From contig NC_062251.1 of assembly GCF_905475465.1 (NCBI RefSeq), positions 5,821,001-5,885,000 of the forward strand: a stretch of DNA of 64,000 nt. The letters are read 5' to 3'. This DNA is from Pieris napi. Taxonomy: Eukaryota > Arthropoda > Insecta > Lepidoptera > Pieridae. The notes below the pieces were generated by a model that ran no database searches, was not told where the DNA came from, and saw only the letters and a program-made list of their open reading frames with translations. A program made the translations under genes and the position numbers. Of this stretch, positions 46,901-58,200 are shown piece after piece (position 1 is the first letter of the stretch; every line of letters begins with the position of its first letter).

Positions 46901-49900
46901 GAGATGTCTATATATTTATTAGACGCTTGTATGAAAGATTTAGGTTTGGAGTTAGGTTGACTTTTAACAGGAAAAAAGGTTTAAATAACTGCGTATCGTC
47001 ACTGGCTACTGGATAATTAAATAAAACCGTAATTGACGACATATTTATCGTATGCTTTGTCTCTATCGCTCTTGGATAACTTATAATAAGCGAACGGGAC
47101 AGAATCAATTGCTTGCTATTGTGAGACCGTTACAATTCAGCAAAACGTGTTTAAAACACGTCCATGTGCTACTTGAAAAATATGTGTAACAAGCATTATT
47201 ACACATTTTTATTTATTATTTGATCTGATAATATATTATGGGACTAAATTTTATATATTACTAGCAGAACGGCCAAGCGTTGCTGTGGCTAAGGTTTTTG
47301 TTATATTACCTACATAGTAGCAAACTTTTCAAGGGTAACGGTAGGAGAATACCAGTCATCGGGACCACCATGCTTTTTTGGTGGTTATGCCATTTAATTG
47401 TAGCTTATGTCAAACGTTTGGTACTTTCAACACAGCGCCATCTGTTAGAATTGTATCAAATAATAAACAAATATTTGCAATAAAATAATATTGCGGGTAT
47501 AAATTGAGATGTAAGCTATCCTATCTTTTAAGTTGGATTAAACTACACACGGTGTGCAAATTTTATTGATATCGGTTCGATAGTTTAGGAGTCCATAGCG
47601 GACAAACAACGTGACACGTAATTTATATATATTAAGATAAATTATATAGGCACAACCGGTTTGGGTATTTTCAAGTGACTCTTGCATTGAAAACTATAAA
47701 ATTAAACTAACGATGGGTTCCAAAACATTTTCAAACAGTAAACATGCGGGATGTCGAGGTCATGTAGGTCATGTTGTTTATCACAAAATGTGCGACGTTG
47801 CCGGACCGCGCTTGGTACACGTTTTGACTTTCAATTCTTGGGCAACCGTTTACGTTTGGTTAGGTTATGAAAATATGCAATCGTAGAATATTAACCAGAT
47901 TATTCTGACAATATACCTAATTAGTTTTCACCAAGCTATGTTAGAACTTAGAACTATAGAATATAGATTGTTAAAAAAGTATTTAGCAATCGTCGTTCAC
48001 GTGTTTTCTGAGTTTTTACACAATACGAAACCGTAGAAAGTTGCGAAAATTAAACAAAAATATTGCAAAAGTACATTACTAAGTTTAATGTAATTTAACA
48101 AATTCTTTATTAGGTAACTTTAATTAAGTATATTATGTTACTAGCTGCCCCCGCGAACTTCGTTTCTCCTTAATGTGATTTTACTAAGCCTACCTTTTTA
48201 GCACATACCAACATGGAACATTTTGCTATGCTATCCCAGAGAATGTTCGATTTTCTGGAATGAAAACTTTTTAAGAATTTCTGTGAAATTTCTCTATATA
48301 TAAACCTCAAATGCAACCAATAACTTTTAATTAACAAATAAAAAATAGGAGTAACTTAACCCTTAACTTTCACCCCTCTACGATCACGTAGAGGTGTGAA
48401 AGTTAAGGGTTTTATGTATTTTTTAATGCCACAACAAAAAATTATAATTTTATCCATAATAAAAAGGGGTTTGAAATATAGACTTACAGATTATGCATAA
48501 AAAATTTCATAAGAATCGGTCGAGCCGTTTCGGAGGAGTATGGGAAAAAACATTGTGACACGAGAATTTTATATATTAGGCCTACTAGGTAGTTGGAATA
48601 TAGGTGTAAGGACATGTGACTTGTTGACAACTTTACGCCTCTTAAATACTCTCCATAAAATTGATTAAAAATAATAAGCGATGATACTAAATACTTCAGC
48701 TGCCAACTGAAGTATTTCCGAACCAATTCGACTTAGGGTCCTTCAAGAAAAGAGCGTACCAATTCTTAAAAGGCCGACAACGCACTCACGAGCCCCATTG
48801 AGAGCGTCCATGGGCGGCGGTATCACTTAACATCAGGTGAGCCCCGTAAACCCTGATATACGTCTCTCCTGTGCAGTGACTTTGTAAATATTGGTAATTT
48901 GGTTATCTTTATATTTTATCACCGATAAAGGTGTACTTTGTATATAAACTTGTATATAGACCACTACTTAATCGCCTTAATTGTGGCTAACATTTTAATA
49001 ATTTTGCACTATTAAATGATGTGTCTTTTAGATTTTATTTAACTATGGAATTATGATTATTAAAAATAATGTTAATAGAATTAATAAGAGAAGTAGAAAT
49101 TTAATAGTAATAATAATTTAAGTACAAACATAAAAAAACAGCCTATTTATTTAAGTACTATAATTTTAAGTGTCATTAAGTATTTAGATACTATTAGGTG
49201 GTTTTTATCATCTTTGCTTCTCTTGCTCTCTACTCTAACAGGAGGTAAGAGTAATAAGGATGCTTAGTATGTTTATGAAAAAAGAAATTAAAGTATTGTC
49301 TATGTATTAAATACTGGTGTAAAGATCCTTGTGTGTCATATCAATATGGCTTTGATTCTGGTGCTTTTAGCAATAATTCAAAAAACTATAGTCCAAAACA
49401 ATATATCTAATCAAAATAATATCTAAGATACATACTCAAAGTAGTACAAAATTCTTTATTAACTTTAAAGTCAAACGCTAAACTTTTAAGGTAATCAATC
49501 AAAATTATACAACTTTTTAAGTATTCTGTTTCCCTCTACAGTAAAGAAATTATAATTTTGCTATCATTGTATGTATCTGTAAAAATTGTATACATTTTTG
49601 GATTAAGCATTTATTGCAATATATCAAGTACTAGTTAAGAAAATGCAATTTTAAATTATATTATATTGGGAACCCTGACACAGGTATTTCTTACTTAAAA
49701 GGGTTCCCAAATCTTACACATTGTAATGCATATGTTCTTAAAATAAATAAACCGATTTTTATTTATTTAACTGAACAGAATAAGTACTTGCTGAAAACAG
49801 GACACTGAAACTTGAGTATGCAGGTATGCAATTTACCTTGTCATTTCTTCAACAATATAATTTGATAACCTATTGTTTCTGTGTAATATTTACCACATTA

Positions 49901-51119
49901 AAATTCTTGTGCTTTCATTGTTTAGTTGCATGTTATTTACAATAGGTATGACAATAAAGTTTATTTTCTTTATTTATAATGAATGCATATTATTAGCCCC
50001 TACTTATATAATAAAATCTTTTAACAATGACAGTAATGTTTTTACACTGATTGTTTAGTAACTAGTTTACGTAATATCAAGTTTATTCACGTATTGTAAT
50101 AGCAATGTAGTCTTTTTAAGTACAAATGTAACACGACTTATGCCTACCTAACTGGCAAGGATCGAATTAAATTATCGTGCAACGGAAAATAGTGATTGAC
50201 ATTCAAATTTAGGTTAGTAAGAAAAAATAAAATAGTGAGTGGGCGATAACTACAGTAAAGATGTATCAAAATATATGTAGAATCTTAAAATCTGTAAATT
50301 CGCGGTAGATGATTTTTTTTGACACTAACCTTCCAGCGTATGTAACTCATTGTAGCCTTTCGATAAATTCCTCTTATGTTTTTCAGCTGTTGCGTGTCGA
50401 CGTAAAGATTCTTTGCCGGACGCAATATTAATTATTTTGTTGCACACTTTACACTTAGCTTCATATGGATTCTGACATCTTCCTATCCATCCTAGGAAAT
50501 CGGGTTCCCGTTCCCATTCAGGCTTATATTTTTGTAGGTATTTCTTAGATTTTTTACTCGGAGTATCATTTTCAGAATCAGACTGGTTTGGCATACTTTT
50601 AAGGATAACAAACTTTAAATATCAACACCGCAAAATAAGAGAGGCTGGGGAGCCTGTTGAATTTTACATATGTCACTGTCAAATTGACAGTTATAACCGA
50701 GCTTCTACTGTTAAATCAGTTGGTCACACAGATAATCGGTATGCTACAGAAATGCGGAATATATTAACATTTAAGAGATGCGCAAAACAGTGCGCGATTA
50801 TCGTGATAAAAATATTTTAGGGTAATGTTACTATTATAATATAGTCAGGTTATAGGTCTGTTGTCTATATAAGTAATTAAAAATTATATATAGGCGAGTT
50901 TTAGTAACTAACAAACCTTATACCATTACCTTCTTGCGTGTCTTCCATGACATTTTTGACATTAACTGTAGGATGAACGGTCTTCAGATGACGCCCCAGG
51001 CTGCCTATAGAACTCTTAGATACTGCTATTTCGCGAGAACAGTAATTACATTTGGCCCTCTTATTTCCTGTGTCTTCAAAATGAGTCCAAAGCGGGCTGT
51101 ACTTACGTCTAGTTGCCAT
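40620..51119 (-). CDS. Gene B: BED-finger / BESS-like protein with alternative BED first exons
   Basis: Deduced model on the minus strand: first exon 51119-50930 or 50594-50330, then 43418-43246, 42277-41999 and 40922-40620. All junctions are GT...AG; phases are 1, 0, 0 and stop. Predicted lengths are about 314 and 339 aa. Domain order: variable finger, acidic linker, common BED finger (CSMC...HLKEEH), NYTEIIYLE segment, BESS-like module 1 (FGKYVVGLLKG...LQMSIVNLIMTA), BESS-like module 2 (FGKYLTSLMK...VQLNIVNLII). It is clearly paralogous to gene A and is transcribed towards it. An AATAAA lies 18 bp past the stop (40597-40602). Intron 1 (about 7-7.5 kb) holds a tRNA gene and several elements. 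Role inferred: DNA-binding regulator that self-associates through the tail. Confidence 0.8.
40990..41540. mobile_element. Pogo-like element with long inverted arms, in a gene B intron
   Basis: Left TA-AGATCCCGCTATACAACG; right CGTTGTATAGCGGGATCT-TA. Arms of about 165 bp; TA at both outer borders fits a Tc1/mariner-type target. The ACAACGACC words resemble the subterminal ATAACGAC repeats of 45516-46212. No transposase. A solo arm is at 38771. Confidence 0.75.
41550..41993 (-). mobile_element. Hairpin-ended MITE, subfamily 2, abutting a splice donor
   Basis: Its T-run and GAAGTTATACTTC end (minus strand) starts only about five bases after the exon border at 41999, so the donor reads CAG|GTTGG and then enters the element. 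The other end has AAGAAGTTATACTT and GCGCGTACATAAGTACATGCAC. The body matches the copy at 54492-54864 in the opposite orientation. Confidence 0.75.
41999..42277 (-). CDS. Gene B exon 3 (TEIIYLE segment and BESS-like module 1)
   Basis: Acceptor TATTCGCAG|ACA; phase 0 in, phase 0 out. Reads TLEFNDRDENYTEIIYLENP, a Lys/Arg-rich linker, then DFGKYVVGLLKGIPEEQ and LQMSIVNLIMTAKKS. The whole module is in one exon here, while gene A has an intron inside it. The donor CAG|GTTGGT is weak and borders the MITE. Confidence 0.85.
42345..43232 (-). repeat. Minisatellite, 99-101-bp unit, about 9 copies
   Basis: GTTTGCCCCCTGTTCTAT recurs at 42429, 42530, 42629, 42728, 42827, 42926, 43027 and 43127, mostly 99 bp apart. 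Each unit continues with AAAGGCCGGCAACGCACTCG and GAGTGTCCATGAGCGGCAC. Because 99 is divisible by 3, the minus strand stays open in two frames for over 220 codons (42324-43004 and 42512-43210). Those frames are periodic by-products, not genes. The array fills the intron between 43246 and 42277. Single diverged units are at 48766-48845 and 53661-53790. Confidence 0.9.
43246..43418 (-). CDS. Gene B exon 2 (common BED finger)
   Basis: Acceptor CCATCACAG|CT, phase 1. Reads ATSDSDDSTTLDPESELWGF, then CSMC and YQHLKEEH. It aligns with gene A 7893-8074 over its full length, including the LDP-SELWGF-D core. Donor AAG|GTATTA. Confidence 0.85.
43513..43769. mobile_element. MITE with GGGAGCGTTCAAG ends
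   Basis: TTGGGGAGCGTTCAAA ... TACTTGAACGCTCCCTTGG, with long C-tracts (43540-43553 and 43725-43737). Lies in intron 1 of gene B. Same family as 33330-33614. Confidence 0.75.
44542..44612 (-). tRNA. tRNA-Gly (GCC)
   Basis: 71 nt on the minus strand. Acceptor stem GCATCGG pairs with CCGATGC. A box TGGTTCAGTGG; anticodon loop CTGCCAC, so anticodon GCC at position 33-35; B box GGTTCGATTCC; discriminator A. A TTTTT terminator follows directly (plus strand AAAAA at 44533-44538). All stems appear intact. It lies inside intron 1 of gene B, on the same strand. Confidence 0.95.
44613..45515. other. Gene B intron 1, middle
   Basis: Unique-looking A+T-rich DNA with a degraded SINE (about 45300-45350, complement of the CTGGCTGTGCACC core) and a short GTCTCTTTTCATCAC / GACAGAAAGAGAC inverted pair (44948-44993). 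No exon is recognised, but a missed BED exon cannot be excluded. Confidence 0.4.
45516..46212 (+). mobile_element. Pogo-like (Tc1/mariner) element
   Basis: Left CAGTCAAAACCGTTTATAACG; right TTATAACCGGTTTTGACTG; TA on both sides (45514-45515 and 46213-46214). Several ATAACGAC/ACAACGAC words follow each end. A 69-codon frame inside (45749-45958; NEQFDTGDTHTLRSMKRKMQ) could be a remnant of the C-terminal part of a transposase. No DDE motif is left. Non-autonomous. Confidence 0.8.
46246..46818 (+). mobile_element. Hairpin-ended MITE, copy e
   Basis: TTTTTGAAGTGAAACTTC ... AAAGAAGTTTCACTTCTTACG ... GTACACGCACACA. Closely similar to copy b. Only about 30 bp from the pogo-like element. Confidence 0.8.
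47261..47637 (-). mobile_element. Short Helitron, minus strand
   Basis: CTAG 3' end at 47261-47264, TC 5' end at 47636-47637, closely similar to 28579-28940. Confidence 0.75.
47638..48140. other. Gene B intron 1, nothing recognised
   Basis: No exon or repeat end recognised. Confidence 0.35.
48141..48581 (-). mobile_element. Short Helitron, minus strand
   Basis: CTAG at 48141-48144 after GGGGGCAG on the minus strand. The 5' part reads TAATATATAAAATTCTCG with GAAACGGCTCGACCG. An internal hairpin CACCCCTCTACGATCACG / CGTAGAGGTGTG is present at 48371-48400. Confidence 0.65.
48582..50329. other. Gene B intron 1, distal part
   Basis: A+T-rich. Contains one diverged unit of the 99-bp minisatellite (48766-48845). 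No further BED exon is recognised. Confidence 0.4.
50330..50594 (-). CDS. Gene B alternative first exon 2 (divergent BED-like finger)
   Basis: Starts MPNQSDSEND. It has KYLQKYKPEWER and then C48-x2-C51 and H67-x5-H73 (CKVCNK...LRRHATAEKH). This finger type differs from the other exons and resembles fingers found before hAT-like and related domesticated proteins (KYxPEW...CKVC...RH...KH). Donor GAAG|GTTAGT, phase 1, hence compatible with 43418. Confidence 0.75.
50930..51119 (-). CDS. Gene B alternative first exon 1 (BED finger)
   Basis: Starts MATRRKYSPL. W11, F14, C24-x2-C27, H44-x4-H49. Donor AAG|GTAATG, phase 1. The ATG is preceded by TTAAAC. Only about 780 bp separate it from the end of gene C on the same strand. 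Confidence 0.8.
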
Positions 51120-51896
51120 GTTTAAGATTTTCGAGTAATAAGTAATGCGGAGGCGATCGTTTTTATTCGGAACGCGGCCGAGAACTAGGTGATGTTATAC
51201 AACTCTGTCATTTTCTATCTCACTCTAACCTATAGTTCTTTTTCATCGTGGTTCATACAAGAAATGGTTTCGTTTTACTTTACGAGTAATGATTGGGTGT
51301 GATATTACGGTGTAAGAATTCTTTTACATTTTAGCAATTAAATAATTTAAAATTAATAAAACTTTGTTCGTGGTTTGCTTACGCCAAATGTAAACAAAAA
51401 AAAACATTTATTTATTTAAATTCTTAGCATTAATCGCAATTTTCTACTGACGCTGCTTTTCTTCTGAAGCTGTATTCAGATTAAAGTACAAAAAATAATG
51501 ACAATGAATTATTGTAAAATGCAAAAATCTGCAAATTGACGGCACGAGGATCTAACTAAGACATCTTTTCCATAAGAAATACATTTTCCTGTTAGATAAC
51601 CTTTGACTGTTCAAGGGCGAACTATATATTTTTTATACACTAACCTATTTTAATTTTTAACCAGTGTCAAGCATGCAAAATTTATGTCAAACTTTAACGT
51701 TATTATTTATTAGATTTTTAAGATAAACAAAATATTGGCAAATTTTTTGGTATCTTATTATATGTTTTATGTGATTTTGTAAGGACAATATAGTTTATAT
51801 GTGGACATTTTACCTGAGCAATGCCCTTTGAAGTTTCGTACAAATTTTATTCGAACACAGAGCAAACAATAAATAAAACAATTTGAATATAGAACG

Positions 51897-52229
51897 CTAT
51901 TTTATTTCTACAAATAAATCCCGTCGGATTCCTAATTTATCTATGGTGCTATCTGTCAATCTATTTTTCATAGTCTGTAGCCGAGCTGTCATTATGAGAT
52001 CAACAATGTCCTTCTGAAGTTTCGTATTGGTATCTGTTCGCGGGAAAGTTTTTAACAGGCATACGACATATTTTCCGAAATTTTCAATTATATCCTCATG
52101 TGCTGCGTCATTTTTTAGCTTCGTCCGTTTTTTTGGAGTTGTGTTAGGGTTTATATCCCTATCTTTTTGGCTTTCCGTTGATATTTCTAAGTTTTCTGGT
52201 TGGTAGGTTGTGTTGGTGTTTTGTTGGTT
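51897..52229 (-). CDS. Gene C last exon (BESS-like module 2)
   Basis: Acceptor TTTTTCCAG|AAC, phase 0. A Gln/Asn/Thr-rich start (NQQNTNTTYQ), a Lys-rich linker, IENFGKYVVCLLKTF, LQKDIVDLIMTARLQ, and stop TAG 51899-51897. Confidence 0.85.
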   Translation of the reverse strand, partial: NQQNTNTTYQPENLEISTESQKDRDINPNTTPKKRTKLKNDAAHEDIIENFGKYVVCLLKTFPRTDTNTKLQKDIVDLIMTARLQTMKNRLTDSTIDKLGIRRDLFVEIK

Positions 52230-55200
52230 CTGGAAAAAAAGGATATAATTTAGATATGCATTAGTGATCACGACTATCGTACACTTATAGATATAATTTC
52301 AATAATACGTTGGATTAATTCCCTTTAAAAAAAATGTGTGCGTGTACTAGTGTACACACGTAAGAAGTGAAACCTCTTTATGACATTTTTTCGAAAAATG
52401 ATCTACTATATGCAACTTTACAGAAATTGGTTAAATAAGCTTTTATACATATATACATGAATACAAATACAATTATTTAATTTTACCTTATTACTACTAA
52501 GATTATTACAGAATTTCATTAATTGTAATAGATTATTACTATCATTATTATATATTTTTGTTATTAATATAAATTTTACACATTTTATGAACGCACTACA
52601 CGGTTTTTTACATAAATTATAATGATTTAAAAGCATAATTTCTATTTATAACTAAATTAAATACTGCAATATTTATTAAATGCGATAAGCCTGAAGTTAG
52701 TTTTCAGAGATAGGCAAACTTCACAAACAACAAATCTTGCAACTAATCAATAAATTTGGATCCGAAATCGCCGGACAAGAAAAAGATGGCGCGTAACGGA
52801 AAAATGTGACGCATACGTAATTTTTTTTCCAACGCCGATAAAGAAGTTTCACTTCAAAAATTGTTTGTCTCTTTCTATCAAATTCTGTTTACGGTGTGAT
52901 GAAAAGAGACAGAAAGTACTTTAATCTTTTATGAAATAATTATTAATATATTGTGTTTATTATTACTGAACACTATAATAATTTCCTACCACATGCTACT
53001 CAGACACTATAAAAGAGCTTGTATTTATTTTTTATTTAGCATTTCGTGCGAAATTGGTACCATGGAGTTTTTATTACTTTTTATGCTAGAAGGCGCGCTA
53101 TTCATACGCTGTTGAATTGTTAAAAAATAATATGGATACTAATAATACCGTAATAATACAAACGTTGAATTTATAAATAAACATAGTATTATTTTTATAT
53201 TTCGATATTAAATTTAATATATATATTAAATTGACACTTCTGTCACGTAACACAAAACGATGACGATAACGTAGCTAATAGAATCTTGGAGTTCAATTAC
53301 GTCGGTTTTTGATCGAACAATAACATGTGTAATTTAAAAGTGACAGTTGACACGTAAAGTTTATTTACAAGCATGCTACGTCATAGACGCTTAGAGAAGC
53401 GTTTTGGCACTTACCTCATTTTCCATTGGATCTTTTCCACGATCTACCTCCATACTAATATCTGGTCCGGTTTCTTCTAGTTTCGCTTTAACTATTAAAT
53501 CAACTATATTTAATTGCAGCTGCGCACACACATCCCTCGGTAGATCTCTCAATAAACTTGTTACGTATAATCCAAAATCGCTGATTTCTGCCTCAGATGC
53601 GTCGTTTCTCTGTAATATTATAAATTATAATATTGAATAAATCGTTTCTAAACCTAATGCTAAGGCTCGCGAGTGCGTTGCCGACCTTTTTTTATATAGA
53701 ACAGGGAACAAACGGACATGAGGTTAAACATTAAGTGATAGCCTATAAACATCCTCAATACCAGGCTCACGAGTGCGTTGTCGGTCTTTTTACGACACGC
53801 CGTGTTGTGTTTTACTGTTGGTTAAATAATATTGGCGTAGACTAGTTCTGAAATGTATGTTTGTGCGTAATTCAATATTACGCGTTATTGTTAATATTAT
53901 TTTCAACTTTCCAGTACTTTACAGCACATAATGGTAACTTTTAGGTATAAAGAATCAGTTGGTACAAAAAAACGTTACGGCGCGATACATGGGGGGGGGG
54001 GGTCAAGAATCCCCAAAAATTGCGTGACGTAATACTTGAACGCTCCCTTAGTAGATCCGGTCACAAACATTATATATGATAACAAGATTTTGAAATAACT
54101 TAAGTAAAGATCCAGTTCTCTTACAGGTCTTTTCAGCCCCTTCGGTTGAACCTCCTTCAGAACTCTCTCTTCTTGACTCTCTATTGGGTCTTCTAGATAG
54201 ACCACCTCTGTATAGTTCTCATATTTGTTCTGAAATTGTAAGGCAAGAAATAAGATTTGATTTCCTTATTTCGTGATCTATGTATGAAACGAAATATATT
54301 TTCGAAGATTCCTACAAAAAATTAATACCTTTATGTACCATTATTTTTGAGTCTTTCCTTACTTTTGCTGACAAGAGGAAGAAGGGGGGATAAATTGCAG
54401 TAAAACTGCTTACGTAATACTTGAACGACCCCTATGTAATGAAATCGACGTCACTCATTAATGCGCCAAAAATATGTATTTTCCTATTATATTTTTGAAG
54501 TTACACTTCTTTAGGCGCGTTATGAAAAATTGGTGAGAGTGAAATTTTACGATGCGCGCGCACCGTGACACAAAATTATCAGAATGAAGTTGCCCACGGA
54601 AGATGCTACGGCATTGGACATAATTTAAAAACAACATTCGAATAATAATAGAATTTATGTTACACTTAATGTAAGAGAATAATAATAAATATTTATTTAT
54701 TTAATTTTTTAAATGTAAACTGAACTTTATTGACTATAATGACTCCTTTTCCAGTGTTTGATTATTTAATTGTAATTAATTGTTTGCATGCAATCAAAAA
54801 CTATTTTTAATAATGCCAAAGAAGTATAACTTTTTACGCGCGTACATAATATGTACACGCACCCTTTTTTTTTGTAATAAACAATAATATAGCCAGCGTT
54901 CAAGTTGCGTAACGTACAGTGAAATTAGTCTCGAGAAATTTTTGCATATGTAGTGGTGTGTATATTACTCAGATCTTAGAGCGCGTTTCCACTATATCGT
55001 TCTGGCCTATACAAAAATGTTTCGATATCCTAACATTACTATTTAATATTATACTTATCCCTAGCAACACTCTGATTTTTGTTATCAATAAAAACAAGTT
55101 TTTATTTAAAAAAAAAGGTTTTGACTTTATAAAAAAAAGGTGTGTGCGCGATTCACACACGATAGAAGTGAAACTTCAAAGAGGAGAGACCGATATATAT

Positions 55201-58200
55201 TTTTTTTTCCTTTCATCTAGGTTTTTAAAACTCCGGGGGGTCTACGGGGGGGTCAAAATTTATTTTTGGCCTAGGACGCACCGTTTCCGAGATATTTCAA
55301 TCTAAAGCAAAAAATCGTCACTTGATAGTGGAAAGTGGAAACACGCACAAAACCAGAATAAACCAGTTTACGCTGTCCGCAGGTGCCACGTGCAGTCCGG
55401 CGTCAGTCGCTTGGTACTGTTAGAACATAAAGCACACATTTCATTCAAAAATTATAATTATTACGTTAATTGTTAAATTTTGTATGTGTTGATTGTTGTT
55501 ATTGTTTGTTATTATTGTTATAATATTTGTTGAAGTGTTTAATTTGTGTGTAAGTGTTGCAACTTTATATTGTTAATTAAAAATGGCTCCAGTGTTAAAA
55601 CATGGTCGAGGCAAGCCTTTGACTTCTCAAACTAAAGAAGTTTTGTACTGTTTGTACAAATATTTCGAAAATGAGTGTAATAACAACCCGAGCAGTATTA
55701 TGACTCCCACTCAATTAGTTGCTAAATCAACGGGAATTTCAATAGCATCCGTCAGAAAGGTAGTATCAGAAAGCAAATGTCGACCTTCAGATCAGGAAGT
55801 AACATTTAAATCTCCTAAAAAGAAACCGAATCGTAAACCTACAATAGTAATCGATAACTTTGATCAGCAAGTTATCAGAAGAACAATTCATGACTTCCAC
55901 ATCACAAATAAAGAAATTCCCACTTTGAAAACTTTGCACGCAAAATTAAAAGAAGATATCGATTATAAAGGTTGTGTCAGCACGTTACGAAAACACGTCA
56001 TGTCATTAGGTTTTAATTGGAAGCAAACAGAAGATAACCGGAAACTTCTTATGGAAAAACACGAAATTAGATACTTGCGAATTAATTATTTGATGAAAAT
56101 TGCTGAATATCGTGAACAACGCCGACCAATTGTTTACACCGACGAAACATATATACATACATCACATACCCTCTCGAAATCTTGGTCAGATGGAAGCACT
56201 TCAGGTTTGAAGCAACATATATCGAAAGGCAACCGCTTAATCATTGTTCATGCCGGTGGTATGGATGGCTTTATACCAAATGCATTGCTTATGTTTAAAG
56301 CCAACCAAAAAAGTGGAGATTACCACGACAATATGAACTATGACAACTATTCAAGGTGGATTCAAACTCAATTAATACCCAACTTACAACCAAATAGTGT
56401 TGTTGTTGTTGACAACGCACCATATCATAACTCAATACAAAATCCTGCACCGAATAGTAATTCTAGAAAACAGCAAATGATTGACTGGCTGACATTGCGA
56501 AACATTGAGCATTCATCCACGTTGCTTAAGCCTCAATTATATGAACTGATTCTGCAAAACAAGGCGAGATTTGTAGAGTACAAGATAGACGAAATATTAC
56601 GACAGCACGGTCATACTGTGCTGCGTTTACCACCATACCATCCGGAGTTTAATCCTATAGAAAATATATGGGGGATAGTGAAAACATATGTCGCAAAAAA
56701 GAATGTCGCAATGAATATGAAGGTTATAATGTCATTAGCTGAAGAAAAAATGAACGCCATAACTGTAGAGGAATGGAGAAAAGTTTGTCTGCATGCTATT
56801 GAGGAGGAAAACAAATATCAGGGTAGAGACGCAGCTTTAGACACAATATCAGAACGAATCATAATTAATTTAAATAATTCATCTGATGAAAGCGAGGATG
56901 GGGATGATTGTGATATGCCTGGGGTTGATGAATTATTAGAATAAAACATTTATGGCCGGAGAACACCTAATTCATACACGTCTTCACTGAAGTGAAAACC
57001 GGCATTCACTGCTTGTAATATTTGGAACTGGCTTATCTGCCTCATACAGTTCCATAGATTACAATGCAGTGGATACACATTTTCACGTCCGTATTAGTAC
57101 GTAGTGCGTATGCGTAGACGTGTACGCATTTGGTGTGCTCCAGCCACAAACGTATATTACCTTTAAAAAAATAAAAACTAAAAATAAAATGTTGTTTTTT
57201 TTTTTATTTGCTGACCATACACTACTACAAACGCAAAAATTTCTCCAAGCTAATTTACCTGTAATAATGTACTATTCTGTAAAGCAACCAATTTTGAGAA
57301 AGTAAAAAAAAATTTAGTCGTTTAAATTTAAAAAAAAAGTGTGTGTGTACAAAGTACACATGTCAGAAGTGAAACTTCAGTGGCCAACTAATCTTGAAGT
57401 GTTGTTCATATTTATACAAATCTAAAAGTTTAGATTTCCGATACTTAGAGGGACGGAAAAAGGAAGATATGTTAGAATTTAATGTATTTAATTGTCATTA
57501 AAATATTAAGTGTCGAATAATAAATAAAAAATGTGCGTGTACTAGTGTACACACGTTAGAAGTGAAACTTCTTTATGACCTTATTTTTCGAAAAATTATC
57601 TATATGCAACTAACTTTACAGAAATTGGTTAAATAAAGTTAAATTAGATAAAGTATAACAAAAGGCTTTTAATATCACAGACTTGAATACAAATAATACA
57701 ATTATTTCATTTTACCTTATTACCACTAAGATTATTACAGAATTTCATAAATTGTAATATAATTTTTAGTATCATTGTTGGTACATGAACGCATAACTTA
57801 ACCTAAGCAGTTATTTAAACTAAAAATAACACATCATCTTAAGGCTTCCTGCAGTTATTTTTGAAGTTATACTTCTTTTGGCACGTAACGGAAAAAAAAT
57901 ATGAGATGAATTTTTTAGGTTGCGCGTCACAAAAAACCGACACTCTGAAGTTAACTATAGTCAACATTTTAGCTTTTTCTATTATTAGAATAAAATGTAG
58001 AATAAAATGTTTGAAAAGATTTTTATCTTGTTACGCCAAAGAAGTATAACTTCTTTTTTAATTTTTATCAATGTATCAAACGAAAAGTTTAGTTGGTAAA
58101 GCGTTTATCATAACCTGGCGAAGCAAGTGGGATTTAAGTTGATAGTAGGTCAATATATACTGGCGATGATATATATATATATTCTGTATATGATAGTTTA

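Larger units (their letters stand above)
54865..57400 (+). mobile_element. DD82E (Sailor-type) transposon, borders unresolved
   Basis: The intact transposase gene (55583-56944) must belong to an element here. Hairpin-type repeat ends (GTGTGTGCG...GAAGTGAAACTTC) occur at about 55141-55175 and 57338-57375, but in the same orientation, so they are not simple inverted termini. I could not identify the true ends. The whole lies in the 4-kb gene C intron 54230-58252 on the opposite strand. Confidence 0.5.

Noticed and set aside
54919..55305. 128-codon plus-strand frame upstream of the transposase
   Set aside because: Low-complexity Phe/Lys/Ile text from A/T-rich DNA, with no domain, and it spans a hairpin-type repeat end.
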